Assembly (NCBI GenBank): GCA_947503365.1
Contig: CANNDT010000029.1
Location: 1-47,315, forward strand
Direction of reading: 5' to 3'
DNA from: CANNDT01 sp945876205
Lineage (GTDB): Bacteria > Acidobacteriota > Vicinamibacteria > Vicinamibacterales > UBA2999
DNA: 47,315 nucleotides
Numbering within the stretch: the stretch's first letter is position 1; the number at the start of each line of letters is the position of its first letter. Shown here one piece after another: positions 32,311 to 40,506 of the stretch. Below the pieces are notes generated by a model. The model was not told where the DNA came from, ran no database searches, and saw only the letters and a list, made by a program, of their open reading frames with translations. A program made the position numbers and the translations under genes.

Positions 32311-33182
32311 GTCGCGAGCATGGCCGCGCGAGCGGCACCGAGCGCGGCGCCGTCGTCGCCGAGCGTCGCCGCGGCAATCAGCACCGCGCCCGCAAATGGC
32401 GTCGGCATCCGCCTGATGGCTTCGGCGCGTGCCGGCTCGAGCAGGAGATCGGCCGCGTCCGCCATCAGGCCGCCGAGGATCACGACGTCGGGGTCGACCA
32501 CGGACACGAGATTGCCGATCGCCATGCCGATGTATCGCGCGGTGTCGCGCACCACCGAGATCGCCACGCCGTCGCCGCCGCGAGCGGCGTCGAAGATCTG
32601 CCGCACCGTGATCGCCGACATGTCGCCGCCCGCCATCTCGAGCACGCGCGACATGTCTCCCGCCTTGAGGCGCCATACCAACCGGCGTACGATGCCGTTG
32701 CTGCCGATTTCAGCCTCGAGGCAACCGAGCTTCCGGTAGTCCTCCCGTTCGACAGGATTCAGCGCGAGCCATCCCGCGGAGCCCGCGAGTCCATGCGCGC
32801 CTTCGAAGGGACGGCCGTCGAACACGATGCCTGCGTGGACGCGATCGGACACGGTCAGCGCGACGACGTGGCGGGCACCGCGGGCGGCGCCGGACCACTG
32901 CTCCGCGAGCGCAACGGCGGTTCCACGAGTCACGACGCGGGGCGAGGCGTGCACGCCGGCGGCACCGGCGGCAGCGGTGATCGCTTCCGAGAAGGCGGGA
33001 TCGCGCGCATCCCTGACCGCCACGCCGAGTCCGGACGATCCGGCCCCGCCCACCGCGCGCACGGCGTCAGCGGCCGACGTCGCGCCGTTACCCTGCTGCA
33101 CGGTGCGAGCGACGATGGCGCCGCTCTCGTCCGCGGCGACCGCCATCACGGCGCCGTCCCGCACTTCAAGACCGAGGATCAC
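32307..33182 (-). CDS. ROK-family protein lacking kinase motifs
   Basis: 291 aa with a ROK fold: GHGL-like GAHGLAGSAGWL, LVSVVDPDVVILGGLMADAADLL near the C-terminus. Expected catalytic parts are missing. The N-terminal DxGGTK is replaced by LEVRDGAVMA; the Asn-Asp catalytic pair is RGTAVALAEQW; the zinc Cys-x-Cys-G-x2-Gly-Cys motif is reduced to KLGCLEAE. It is therefore probably not an active sugar kinase; a sensor or structural role is inferred from nagA next door. The GTG start overlaps the DUF5615 stop (GTGA). Confidence 0.8.
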   Translation of the reverse strand: MILGLEVRDGAVMAVAADESGAIVARTVQQGNGATSAADAVRAVGGAGSSGLGVAVRDARDPAFSEAITAAAGAAGVHASPRVVTRGTAVALAEQWSGAARGARHVVALTVSDRVHAGIVFDGRPFEGAHGLAGSAGWLALNPVEREDYRKLGCLEAEIGSNGIVRRLVWRLKAGDMSRVLEMAGGDMSAITVRQIFDAARGGDGVAISVVRDTARYIGMAIGNLVSVVDPDVVILGGLMADAADLLLEPARAEAIRRMPTPFAGAVLIAAATLGDDGAALGAARAAMLAT

Positions 33183-33661
33183 GAATGGATTGTATCGCCG
33201 CCGGTCCAGTCCACGTGCACATGAAGCTTGCGGCCCTGGAGCGGTAGAGGTCGTTCGGGCCGTTCGGGCCGTTCGGGCCGTTCGGGCCGTTCGAAAGGCT
33301 CGGATCGTTCCGTATGGAAGAGTTCGGCGTCGAGGCGCTGCAATAGCTTGATGTAGCCGCGCTCTTCGGGCGCGGTCAGGACGACGACTCCGCCGCTCTC
33401 CGTGATCGGAAACTTGCGATCGTCGAGGTAGTCGCGGTCGAACGTGATCAGCGTGCGCCGGAGCTCGCACGCCAGGCGGTAATGCTGGTAGTCGCGCGCA
33501 CGGCGGAGATCGTCGTGTTCGATGACGAAGAGGACGTCCCAGAGCAGCCTCGTGCGCATGAAGGCCACGAGCGGGGCGGGCACGTTGGCGTCGACGTAGA
33601 GGCGCGGCTGCCCGGCGATGCGCTCGGCGTGCGGTCCAAGCTCAGACGCCAGCGTGCCCAT
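33179..33661 (-). CDS. DUF5615 PIN-like protein with PER repeat tail
   Basis: 160 aa. Residues 20-110 have the DUF5615/PIN-like pattern: RLYVDANVPAPLVAFMR, EHDDLRRARDYQHYRLA, TLITFDRDYLDD, with acidic residues expected at a nuclease site. Relatives are often toxins, but no antitoxin-sized gene is beside it; instead it is locked between the deoxyhypusine-synthase-like gene (TAATG overlap) and the ROK gene. Its tail holds four PER-type triplets (ERPERPERPERP), encoded by a 9-bp tandem repeat. Confidence 0.8.
   Translation of the reverse strand: MGTLASELGPHAERIAGQPRLYVDANVPAPLVAFMRTRLLWDVLFVIEHDDLRRARDYQHYRLACELRRTLITFDRDYLDDRKFPITESGGVVVLTAPEERGYIKLLQRLDAELFHTERSEPFERPERPERPERPERPLPLQGRKLHVHVDWTGGDTIHS
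33254..33293. repeat. 9-bp tandem repeat (TTCGGGCCG) x4
   Basis: Four exact copies of TTCGGGCCG followed by a degenerate fifth. Because the unit is three codons long, copy number can change without breaking the DUF5615 frame. Confidence 0.9.
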
Positions 33662-34860
33662 TACCGATGCCGCTCCAGGTCAGGCATCGTGTCGACCGGG
33701 TCGTCTGGCTTGGGGTGCTCCCGCGTGGCGGCCCTGGCTTCCTGCTTGAGCGTGGCCACGAGCGTGTCGCGCTTGTGCACCAGCTCCTTGCGCGGCCGCC
33801 GCGAATGCTCGGAGCCCACGGCGTATTCGCAGAACAGCGGAAACGCGATCGTCGAGTCGCAGTAGGCGACGCACGTGTCCGGCAGCACGCCCGGGTTGAT
33901 CTTGCCCCAGCTCACCGCTTCGGCCGGCGTCGCGCCCGACAAGCCTCCCCAGACCACCGAGTCGGTCGTGATCTGGATGAAGTAGTCGTTGCCGCCCTTC
34001 GGGATGCCGTAGACCTCCCACAGCGTCGGTTGGCCCTGCAGGTAGAAATTCTTCGGCGAGCCGCCACCGAGAATGACGCAGCCGTTCTTCTGTCCCGCCA
34101 GGATGAACGAGCACACCTCGTTGACGTCCTTGTTGGGATCGATCATCAGCCGGCTGTCGTTCATCAGCTCGTGATAGGCGATGTTCATGCCGATCGAGCT
34201 GTCGCCCGGAGACGAGGTGTAGAGCGGCACACCCGTCGCCGCCGCCGCGGCGACAATCGAGTACTGCTCGCAGCCAGGGTGCTGCTCCATCAGGTCTTTG
34301 CCGAGCGCGTAGTGGAACTCGGCCGTCGACACGGGGCCGTTCATGCCGGATCGCACCAGGAACTCCCGGATGTAGAGGTCGGTCTCCAGCAGCACCGTCG
34401 CCGGGAATAGCACGTCGTAGATGCGGATGACGCCGTCCTCGTACAACTCGACGTCGTTGACGAAGGGCGACCCGCGATGCAGCGTGAAGTTCAGCGCGTA
34501 GTGGAGATCGTGGTAGAGGTTCGCGCCGGTGCTGATGATGAAATCCACCAGCCCGCGTTCCATCAGCTCGACGACGCAGCCACCAAGGCCCGCCGGCGTC
34601 ATCGCGCCCGCAATCGTCAGCGCGATGGTCGTGTCGTGCTCGGGGAGCAGCATCTTGTCGGTGAAGATGCGGCACGCTTCGCCGAGGCGGGCAGCGTTGA
34701 ACGCCTGAAATCCCTCATCCATGAGATGACGGATGTCGGCGCTGCCCTTGGGGCGGTAGTACTTGATGGGTCTGCCTGAAAGATGACCGGCGCGTCGTGT
34801 TTCCGGCGCACCTGGAGCGCGGTAGGGCACGACGGCTACTTTAGCATTCCCGCGCGGCAA
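33661..34860 (-). CDS. deoxyhypusine synthase-like protein
   Basis: Up to 399 aa. Family motifs: IALTIAGAMTPAGLGG, DFIISTGANLYHDLHYAL, and the catalytic-lysine region VILGGGSPKNFYLQ. Bacteria have no eIF5A, so these homologues are thought to act on polyamines (for example homospermidine formation), but the substrate is not shown by the sequence. The start is uncertain: TTG 34860 or GTG 34830, neither with a good Shine-Dalgarno. It heads an operon with the DUF5615, ROK and nagA genes, each overlapping the next by 1-4 nt. Confidence 0.88.
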   Translation of the reverse strand: MPRGNAKVAVVPYRAPGAPETRRAGHLSGRPIKYYRPKGSADIRHLMDEGFQAFNAARLGEACRIFTDKMLLPEHDTTIALTIAGAMTPAGLGGCVVELMERGLVDFIISTGANLYHDLHYALNFTLHRGSPFVNDVELYEDGVIRIYDVLFPATVLLETDLYIREFLVRSGMNGPVSTAEFHYALGKDLMEQHPGCEQYSIVAAAAATGVPLYTSSPGDSSIGMNIAYHELMNDSRLMIDPNKDVNEVCSFILAGQKNGCVILGGGSPKNFYLQGQPTLWEVYGIPKGGNDYFIQITTDSVVWGGLSGATPAEAVSWGKINPGVLPDTCVAYCDSTIAFPLFCEYAVGSEHSRRPRKELVHKRDTLVATLKQEARAATREHPKPDDPVDTMPDLERHR

Positions 34861-34921
34861 CCCCAGGACCGGGCGGCTGTCGCCGGACGGCGCTTCCGCC
34901 GATAACCCGGCGTAAAGCCTG

Positions 34922-36268
34922 ATGTCGGTGGATGACGTGACTATTGCCTCTCGCCGGCCCGCGCCCGCGGTGACCCGGCCGGATCAGCCGGTCGATGTGG
35001 ATTCACGCTTCCGCACACTCGTGCAGTCGCCCCTCCGCGCCGGGTTGCTCCGGTTCCTGAGCGCCCGTCCCGAAGAGACCTTCGACGTCGATTCGCTGAT
35101 GTCCACGTTCGGCCGCATGCGGCTCGACGTCGACAACTGCCTGAAGGAGCTGGTCGAGTTCGGCGTGGCCCGGCGCGTGCTCAGTCAGCCGCCGCGATAC
35201 GGCTCGCAGCGCCCCGAGCGCGAACCGGTCGCGCATCTGCTCGACGCGTTCCTCGAGCGGCGCGCCGCGATCAGCACCGAAGACCAGGCGCCCTCGGTGC
35301 AGCGCTTCCGCGAGATGATCGGCCGCGACGAGAAGATGCTGATCGTCTTCGAGTGGATTCGCACGGCGGCGAAATCAGACATCTCCGTGCTCATCCTCGG
35401 TCCCACGGGCTCCGGCAAGGAAGTGGTGGCGCGGATGATTCACGAGCTGAGTCGCCGCGGCTCCGAGAAGTTCCAGGCGATCAACTGCGCCGCGCTGCCC
35501 GACACGCTCTTCGAGTCGGAGATCTTCGGCTACGAGAAGGGCGCGTTCACCGGTGCACACGACCGCAAGCCCGGACGACTGGAGCTCGCCGATCACGGCA
35601 CGCTCTTCCTCGATGAGATCGGCGACCTCTCACTCGTCGCACAAGCCAAGCTGCTCCGCGTGCTCGAGGACCACCGCTTCGAGCGCCTCGGAGGGCAGAA
35701 GTCCGTGCAGGTCGACTTCCGCCTGATCTCGGCGTCGAATCGTCCGCTCGACTTGTTCGTTCGCGACGCGCGCTTCCGCGAGGATCTCTACTACCGCGTC
35801 AACGCATTCGCCATCCGGCTGCCATCGCTGCGCGAGCGGCCGATCGACATCCCGGTGCTCGCGTCGCGGTTTCTTGCGCGGTATTGCACGACCCACGGCC
35901 TGCCGCTCGACGCCAAGACGCTGTCGGCCGAAGCGATGACCCTGCTGCAGCAGTACGCGTGGCCCGGCAACATCCGCGAGCTCGAAAGCACGGTCTCGCG
36001 TGCGGCACTCTCAGCGCCGGGGCGCGTCATCCGCGACACCGACGTCGAGTTCCTGCACGCGAACGCCGGCCGGGCATCCGACGCTCCGCCCCGGCTTCCG
36101 ACACTTCGAGAGGCGGAACGGGCGCACATCATGCGCGCGCTCGAGGCGTCTGGATGGAACAAGAAGGAGGCGGCGCGGGTGCTCGAAATCAGCCGCGGAA
36201 CGCTGTACCGAAAAATCGTCGAGTACGGTTTGGAACACGAAACCCGCTCGATTCGACCCAGGGCATAG
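34922..36268 (+). CDS. sigma-54-dependent activator with N-terminal winged-helix domain
   Basis: 448 aa. Residues 28-90 resemble a winged helix (PLRAGLLRFLSARPEETFDV; VDNCLKELVEFGVARRVL) rather than a receiver, GAF or PAS domain. The AAA+ domain has Walker A GPTGSGKE (160-167), sigma-54-contact loop GAFTGA (207-212) and Walker B LFLDEIGD. A Fis-type helix-turn-helix ends the protein (AHIMRALEASGWNKKEAARVL). It diverges from the polyamine-type operon. No receiver Asp, so the signal is unclear. No convincing -24/-12 promoter was found nearby. Confidence 0.92.
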   Translation: MSVDDVTIASRRPAPAVTRPDQPVDVDSRFRTLVQSPLRAGLLRFLSARPEETFDVDSLMSTFGRMRLDVDNCLKELVEFGVARRVLSQPPRYGSQRPEREPVAHLLDAFLERRAAISTEDQAPSVQRFREMIGRDEKMLIVFEWIRTAAKSDISVLILGPTGSGKEVVARMIHELSRRGSEKFQAINCAALPDTLFESEIFGYEKGAFTGAHDRKPGRLELADHGTLFLDEIGDLSLVAQAKLLRVLEDHRFERLGGQKSVQVDFRLISASNRPLDLFVRDARFREDLYYRVNAFAIRLPSLRERPIDIPVLASRFLARYCTTHGLPLDAKTLSAEAMTLLQQYAWPGNIRELESTVSRAALSAPGRVIRDTDVEFLHANAGRASDAPPRLPTLREAERAHIMRALEASGWNKKEAARVLEISRGTLYRKIVEYGLEHETRSIRPRA

Positions 36269-36336
36269 CCCCGAGACGTCCTCTCCCGTCCCGTTTGTCC
36301 CACAGAGTCAGTAGTTTGCACCTACGAAACGAGCAA

Positions 36337-36365
36337 CAGGCTGTGCAGTTTCTGAACACAGCCTG
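36337..36365 (+). promoter_or_regulatory. alternative hairpins in the protease leader
   Basis: CAGGCTGTG pairs with CACAGCCTG (36337-36345/36357-36365). A competing pair, GTGCAGTTTC with GAAATTGCAC, uses part of the same bases. The 234-bp gap otherwise holds nothing I recognise. It may end the activator transcript or control the protease; no U-tract follows. Confidence 0.35.
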
Positions 36366-36502
36366 CCTGAAATTGCACGTCCGATTCTTGACGCCAGCCG
36401 CTGCCCTTGGGGGGTAACCTTCCTCCTCTTCGTCTCTTACGGGGATCCCTTGGGCGCAACCCGCGCGCGGCAGAGCTTTTGCGAAACTGGATCCGCTTCC
36501 CT

Positions 36503-38491
36503 ATGCCTACTCAACCGATCTATCGATTGGTGGCCCGCCCCCTACTCGTGGCCGCCACGCTCCTCGCCGCCGGCTCACCGCCCGCGTGGGCGCAGCCGAC
36601 TACCCTCAACAAGCTCGATCCGCTGCTCCAGGTGCAGTCGCGGCAACTCTCGGGGCGCTCGCGCGTCATCGTCGAGTTCCGCGGTGCGCCTGACGCCCGC
36701 GTGATTTCCCGCTACCGAGGCCTGGCCGGACGGCAGTTCGGCGACAGTCACGGCCAGGCGGCGGAGATCGACAACGCGGCGCTCGCGACTTTCGCGAGCG
36801 ATCCTCAAGTGCAGTGGGTCGGCCCCGACCACGCCGCCTTCGCCACGCTCGAACGCACCGGCGCCGCCATCGCCTCCACACTGGCGCGTCAGCAGTTCAC
36901 GCTCACGGGCAACGGCGTCGGCATCGCGGTGATCGATTCCGGCATCACCGCGTGGCACGACGACCTGTATCTCGCAGGATCGAAAACACCGCGCATCGAC
37001 TCGCGCATCGTCCATTTCAGGGACTTCACGCGCCAGACGAGCCCGCGCGTGTGGGCATCCGAGCAGCCATTCGATGAGTACGGGCACGGCACCCACGTGG
37101 CCGGAATCATCGCCGGCAACGGCTTTGACTCCGACGGCCGGCGCACCGGCATGGCGCCCAAGGCCAGCCTGATCGGCCTCAAGGTGCTCGACGCCGAGGG
37201 ACACGGCTACGTCAGCGACGTGATCGCCGCCATCGACTACGCGATCGCGATCAAGGACCGCTTCAACATCCGCATCATCAACCTGTCGGTCGCCTCGGGC
37301 GTGTTCGAGTCGTACAACACCGACCCACTCGCGCGCGCCGCCAAGCGCGCGGTCGACGCCGGCATCGTGGTGGTCGCCGCCGCGGGCAACATCGGCACCA
37401 ATGACGAAGGCGAGCTTCAATGGGGCGGCATCACCTGTCCCGGGAATGCCCCGTGGGTGCTGACGGTCGGCGCGGAGAGCCACCAGGGCACCGCGAAGCG
37501 AAGCGACGACGCGCGCGCGAGGTTCAGCTCGCGCGGTCCCACGTGGATTGACTTCGCGGCCAAGCCTGACCTCCTCGCATACGGCGTCGGCATGGAATCG
37601 CTCTCCGATCCCCACAGCACGCTGTATTCGCAGTTCTCCGACTACCTGCTGAGCGGCACACGTCAGACGTCCTACATGCCGTACCTGAGCATGAGCGGCA
37701 CGAGCATGGCCGCGCCGGTCGTGGCCGGCACGATCGCGCTGATGCTCGAAGAGAACCCTGACCTGACGCCGAACGCCGTCAAGGCCATCCTTCAGTACAC
37801 CGCCGAGGTGCGGAAGGGCGAGTCCTTCCTCGCTCAGGGAGCGGGCGTGGTCAACGCGCTCGGCGCGGTGCGCATGGCCAGGTTCTTCGAAGCGCCGAAG
37901 GGCGGCGTGCCTGCCCCCTTCGACACCATCGAGACCGAACGCATCGCGTGGAGCGAGCAGTTCATCTGGGGCAACAACCGGGTGGGCGGTGGCATCCCAC
38001 TCCCAGGCAGCAACGCCTGGGCGTTGACCACGACGTGGGGCGCCGAAGCCGCGCGCGGCGGCAAGCCGGTCGTCTGGGGTGTCGTCAAGGCGGCGAACAT
38101 CGTCTGGAGCACGCAGGACGACGACAACATCGTCTGGAGTACGAACGCCAGGAAGAACATCGTCTGGGGCACGAACATCGTCTGGAGCACGCAAAGCGAC
38201 GACAACATCGTCTGGAGCACCCAGGCCGACGACAACATCGTCTGGAGCACGAACATCGTGTGGAGCACGCGATGTGGCGGCGCCAACTGCAAGGGCGTCA
38301 TCTGGGGCTCGGCCGCCGACGACAACATCGTCTGGAGCACGCAGGACGACGACAACATCGTGTGGAGTACGAACATCGTGTGGAGCACGCAAGCCGACGA
38401 CAACATCGTGTGGAGTACGGGAACACGTGGCCAGGTTCTCTGGCCGGCGCCGCCCGTCGACAACCGGCGCCGGGATCTCACCGGCAATTGA
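36503..38491 (+). CDS. secreted S8 subtilisin-like protease with NIVW repeat tail
   Basis: 662 aa. Signal peptide through PPAWAQ, then a propeptide-like region (RVIVEFRGAPDAR), then the subtilase domain. The catalytic triad is visible: Asp145 in AVIDSGITAW, His195 in YGHGTHVAG, Ser401 in MSGTSMAAPVVAG. After residue 480 the protein has TWGAE/WGV segments and then, from 532 to about 640, eleven copies of NIVW followed by ST or GT, mostly spaced by DD-x or ADD linkers. ATG 36503 has only a weak ribosome-binding site. The tail probably forms an extracellular repeat structure; its role is unknown. A small ORF and a c-di-GMP enzyme gene follow on the same strand. Confidence 0.92.
   Translation: MPTQPIYRLVARPLLVAATLLAAGSPPAWAQPTTLNKLDPLLQVQSRQLSGRSRVIVEFRGAPDARVISRYRGLAGRQFGDSHGQAAEIDNAALATFASDPQVQWVGPDHAAFATLERTGAAIASTLARQQFTLTGNGVGIAVIDSGITAWHDDLYLAGSKTPRIDSRIVHFRDFTRQTSPRVWASEQPFDEYGHGTHVAGIIAGNGFDSDGRRTGMAPKASLIGLKVLDAEGHGYVSDVIAAIDYAIAIKDRFNIRIINLSVASGVFESYNTDPLARAAKRAVDAGIVVVAAAGNIGTNDEGELQWGGITCPGNAPWVLTVGAESHQGTAKRSDDARARFSSRGPTWIDFAAKPDLLAYGVGMESLSDPHSTLYSQFSDYLLSGTRQTSYMPYLSMSGTSMAAPVVAGTIALMLEENPDLTPNAVKAILQYTAEVRKGESFLAQGAGVVNALGAVRMARFFEAPKGGVPAPFDTIETERIAWSEQFIWGNNRVGGGIPLPGSNAWALTTTWGAEAARGGKPVVWGVVKAANIVWSTQDDDNIVWSTNARKNIVWGTNIVWSTQSDDNIVWSTQADDNIVWSTNIVWSTRCGGANCKGVIWGSAADDNIVWSTQDDDNIVWSTNIVWSTQADDNIVWSTGTRGQVLWPAPPVDNRRRDLTGN
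38096..38420 (+). repeat. NIVW-coding tandem repeat
   Basis: Eleven copies of a unit encoding N-I-V-W-(S/G)-T in the last fifth of the protease gene, in two alternating spacings (short TNIVWST and long DDDNIVWST). Synonymous changes between copies show that it is selected at the protein level. Confidence 0.9.
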
Positions 38492-38504
38492 AGGGGACAC
38501 TCAA

Positions 38505-38552
38505 ATGAACGCTCGCGTCACGATCATCTGGCTGCCTGATTTCTCGAAGTAG
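38505..38552 (+). CDS. candidate 15-residue small ORF
   Basis: ATG with AAGGGGA 7 nt upstream, product MNARVTIIWLPDFSK, stop TAG 8 bp before the next gene. It has a better Shine-Dalgarno than the protease gene itself. The peptide's TIIW recalls the NIVW motif in the protease tail just upstream. It could be a translated leader for the downstream c-di-GMP gene, a peptide, or chance. Confidence 0.4.
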   Translation: MNARVTIIWLPDFSK

Positions 38553-38560
38553 GAACCGGC

Positions 38561-40489
38561 ATGAACCACGCTCTCGCTGCCCGCATCTATGTGGGCGGCG
38601 CGATTGCCGCAGCGTGCGCAGTCATGGCGGCGACCGCTCTATCCGGGTCGTCGCTCTGGCTGCTCCCGCTTACGGCTGCGTCCCTGCTGCTCGCGAACAG
38701 CGCGTACAGGGTGTATCTCAGGCGCATCGAGGAAGAACGCCGCAAGGCGGAGCGGATGTCGGAGCTGCATTTGGCGACGACTGAAGCGCTGGCGCTGGCG
38801 ATCGACGCCAAGGATCAGACCACACCAAACCACATCCGGCGGGTCCAGACCTACGCCACTGGACTCGCGCGTACGCTCGGCATGTCCGAGGACGAGATCC
38901 ACGCCGTCAAGACGGCCGCGCTCCTCCACGACATCGGCAAGCTGGCCGTACCCGAGCACATCCTCGCGAAGCCAGGGCCGCTCACGGCCGAAGAGTTCCA
39001 GAAGGTCCGCATCCACCCGCAGGTTGGCGCCGACATCATCGCGGCGGTGCCGTTTCCCTATCCGGTGGCGCCGCTCATCCTCAGCCACCACGAGCGCTGG
39101 GACGGACGCGGCTACCCCGCGGGCCTCAAGGAAGACGCCATTCCGCTCGGCGCGCGCATCCTCTGCATCGTCGACTATTTCGACGCGCTGACCTCGGATC
39201 GGCCGTACCACAAGGCGATCAGCGTGGAGGCCGCGCTCGCGCTCATCCGGCAGGAGTCGGGCAAGGCGCTGGACCCGCGCGTCGTTGACGCGTTCGTCGA
39301 CGTACTGCCCGAGCTGCGGATCGAGGCGGAACGTATCGACGCCACGCCGAGGGTGTCGACCCACATTCAAACCGGCGAAGGCGCCCGCACGCTCGGCTCG
39401 CGTGTGGCAACCGATCGCCAGAGGGCGTCGGTGTTCGAAGACATCGCCGTCGCGCACAAGGAAATCTACGCGCTCTACCAGATCGCCCAGACGATGGGCA
39501 CCAGTCTCGGCGTGTCAGACACGATGGGCCTGATCTCGGCGAAGCTGGTTGACCTCGTGCCCTATTCAGGGTGCGCGCTGTTTCTGTACTCGGACGCGAC
39601 GGACATGCTCCAGTGCCGGTTCGCGACTGGCACCGACTCGGAGCTGATTCAGCAGTTGACGCTTCGCAGCGGGCAAGGGCTCACCGGCTGGGTCGCGCGG
39701 AACCGGCGTCCGCTCGTGAATGCGCGCCCGAGCGCCGACATGGAGGCGATGGGCTCGAAGGCGCCGACCGTGCTCGAGTCAGCGCTCGTCTGCCCGTTGA
39801 TCTTCGGCGAGCGTTTGATTGGGACGCTCGCGGTGTACAACATCGAGCCCGGGTTCTACCGCGACGATCATCGACGGCTGCTCGATCGTGTCTGCGAGCA
39901 GGCGGCCGCGGTCATCCACAACGCGATCGTCTTCGAGCAGACGCAGGTCGACTCGCTCACGGATCCGTTGACCGGCTTGCCGAACACGCGGTCGATGTTC
40001 CAGCACCTGACGCGCGAGCTCGCGCGCGCCGATCGCCTCAAGTCGGAAGTCTCGCTCCTGGTGATGGACCTGAACGGCTTCAAGGAAATCAACGACACGC
40101 ACGGCCACCACATCGGCGACCGCGCGCTTCGCGAAGTGGCACGGGTGCTGCGCGCGACGATTCGTCCGTACGATATCTGCGTGCGCTACGCCGGCGATGA
40201 GTTCATCGTCGTCCTCTCGGGCTGCGGACGCGACGAAGCCGAAAACAAGCGCGTCGAGCTGCAAACGGCCATCGACCGCGTGGTCTTCGAGCCGCGTCCT
40301 GAATTGCAGCTGCATCTCTCGATCAGCGCGGGCGCCGCCATCTTCCCGCACGACGGCGACAGTTACGAGTCGCTGCTGGGGAAAGCCGACAGCCGGATGT
40401 ATCTCGATAAGAGCCTGCGTAAAGCCGATCCCGCGAGGCAACTCGGGGCCGGCACTCCCCGTCTGGACGCCGCGTCCGCGGCGTCGTAA
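38561..40489 (+). CDS. membrane HD-GYP - GAF - GGDEF protein
   Basis: 642 aa. Two membrane helices (residues about 8-50), then an HD-GYP phosphodiesterase domain with LLHDIGK (H123-D124) and HHERWDGRGYP (GYP 184-186), then a GAF domain from about 310, then a GGDEF domain. The GGDEF signature is YAGDEF (A544-F548), a variant still active in some cyclases; the product-inhibition RxxD (RPYD) lies five residues before it. So both synthesis and breakdown of c-di-GMP are possible in one chain. AGGAA precedes the ATG. Confidence 0.94.
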   Translation: MNHALAARIYVGGAIAAACAVMAATALSGSSLWLLPLTAASLLLANSAYRVYLRRIEEERRKAERMSELHLATTEALALAIDAKDQTTPNHIRRVQTYATGLARTLGMSEDEIHAVKTAALLHDIGKLAVPEHILAKPGPLTAEEFQKVRIHPQVGADIIAAVPFPYPVAPLILSHHERWDGRGYPAGLKEDAIPLGARILCIVDYFDALTSDRPYHKAISVEAALALIRQESGKALDPRVVDAFVDVLPELRIEAERIDATPRVSTHIQTGEGARTLGSRVATDRQRASVFEDIAVAHKEIYALYQIAQTMGTSLGVSDTMGLISAKLVDLVPYSGCALFLYSDATDMLQCRFATGTDSELIQQLTLRSGQGLTGWVARNRRPLVNARPSADMEAMGSKAPTVLESALVCPLIFGERLIGTLAVYNIEPGFYRDDHRRLLDRVCEQAAAVIHNAIVFEQTQVDSLTDPLTGLPNTRSMFQHLTRELARADRLKSEVSLLVMDLNGFKEINDTHGHHIGDRALREVARVLRATIRPYDICVRYAGDEFIVVLSGCGRDEAENKRVELQTAIDRVVFEPRPELQLHLSISAGAAIFPHDGDSYESLLGKADSRMYLDKSLRKADPARQLGAGTPRLDAASAAS

Positions 40490-40506
40490 CACGGTCAGCT
40501 TTTTTT
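40466..40506 (+). terminator. GC-rich hairpin and offset T-tract after GGDEF gene
   Basis: GACGCCGCG-TC-CGCGGCGTC (40466-40485) at the end of the coding region, with T7 at 40500-40506. The 14-nt distance between stem and T-tract is long for an intrinsic terminator, so function is doubtful. Confidence 0.3.

Noticed and set aside
31093..32676. Longer NagA start reaching 32676
   Set aside because: The extra region is out of frame with, and antisense in meaning to, the ROK gene; ATG 32310 overlaps the ROK stop as expected.
33179..33661. Toxin-antitoxin pair built on the DUF5615 protein
   Set aside because: No small antitoxin gene is adjacent; both neighbours are large metabolic-type genes.
36269..36502. 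Sigma-54 -24/-12 promoter before the protease gene
   Set aside because: No GG-N10-GC element of good quality; the TTGACG present has no -10 at an acceptable distance.
38096..38420. Possible CRISPR-like array from the regular repeats
   Set aside because: Units are short, directly adjacent, in frame and code a conserved peptide, with no unique spacers and no cas genes.
36575..38500. 641-codon open frame on the minus strand opposite the protease
   Set aside because: The composition (repeated APDDVV words) only reflects the reverse complement of the NIVW repeats.
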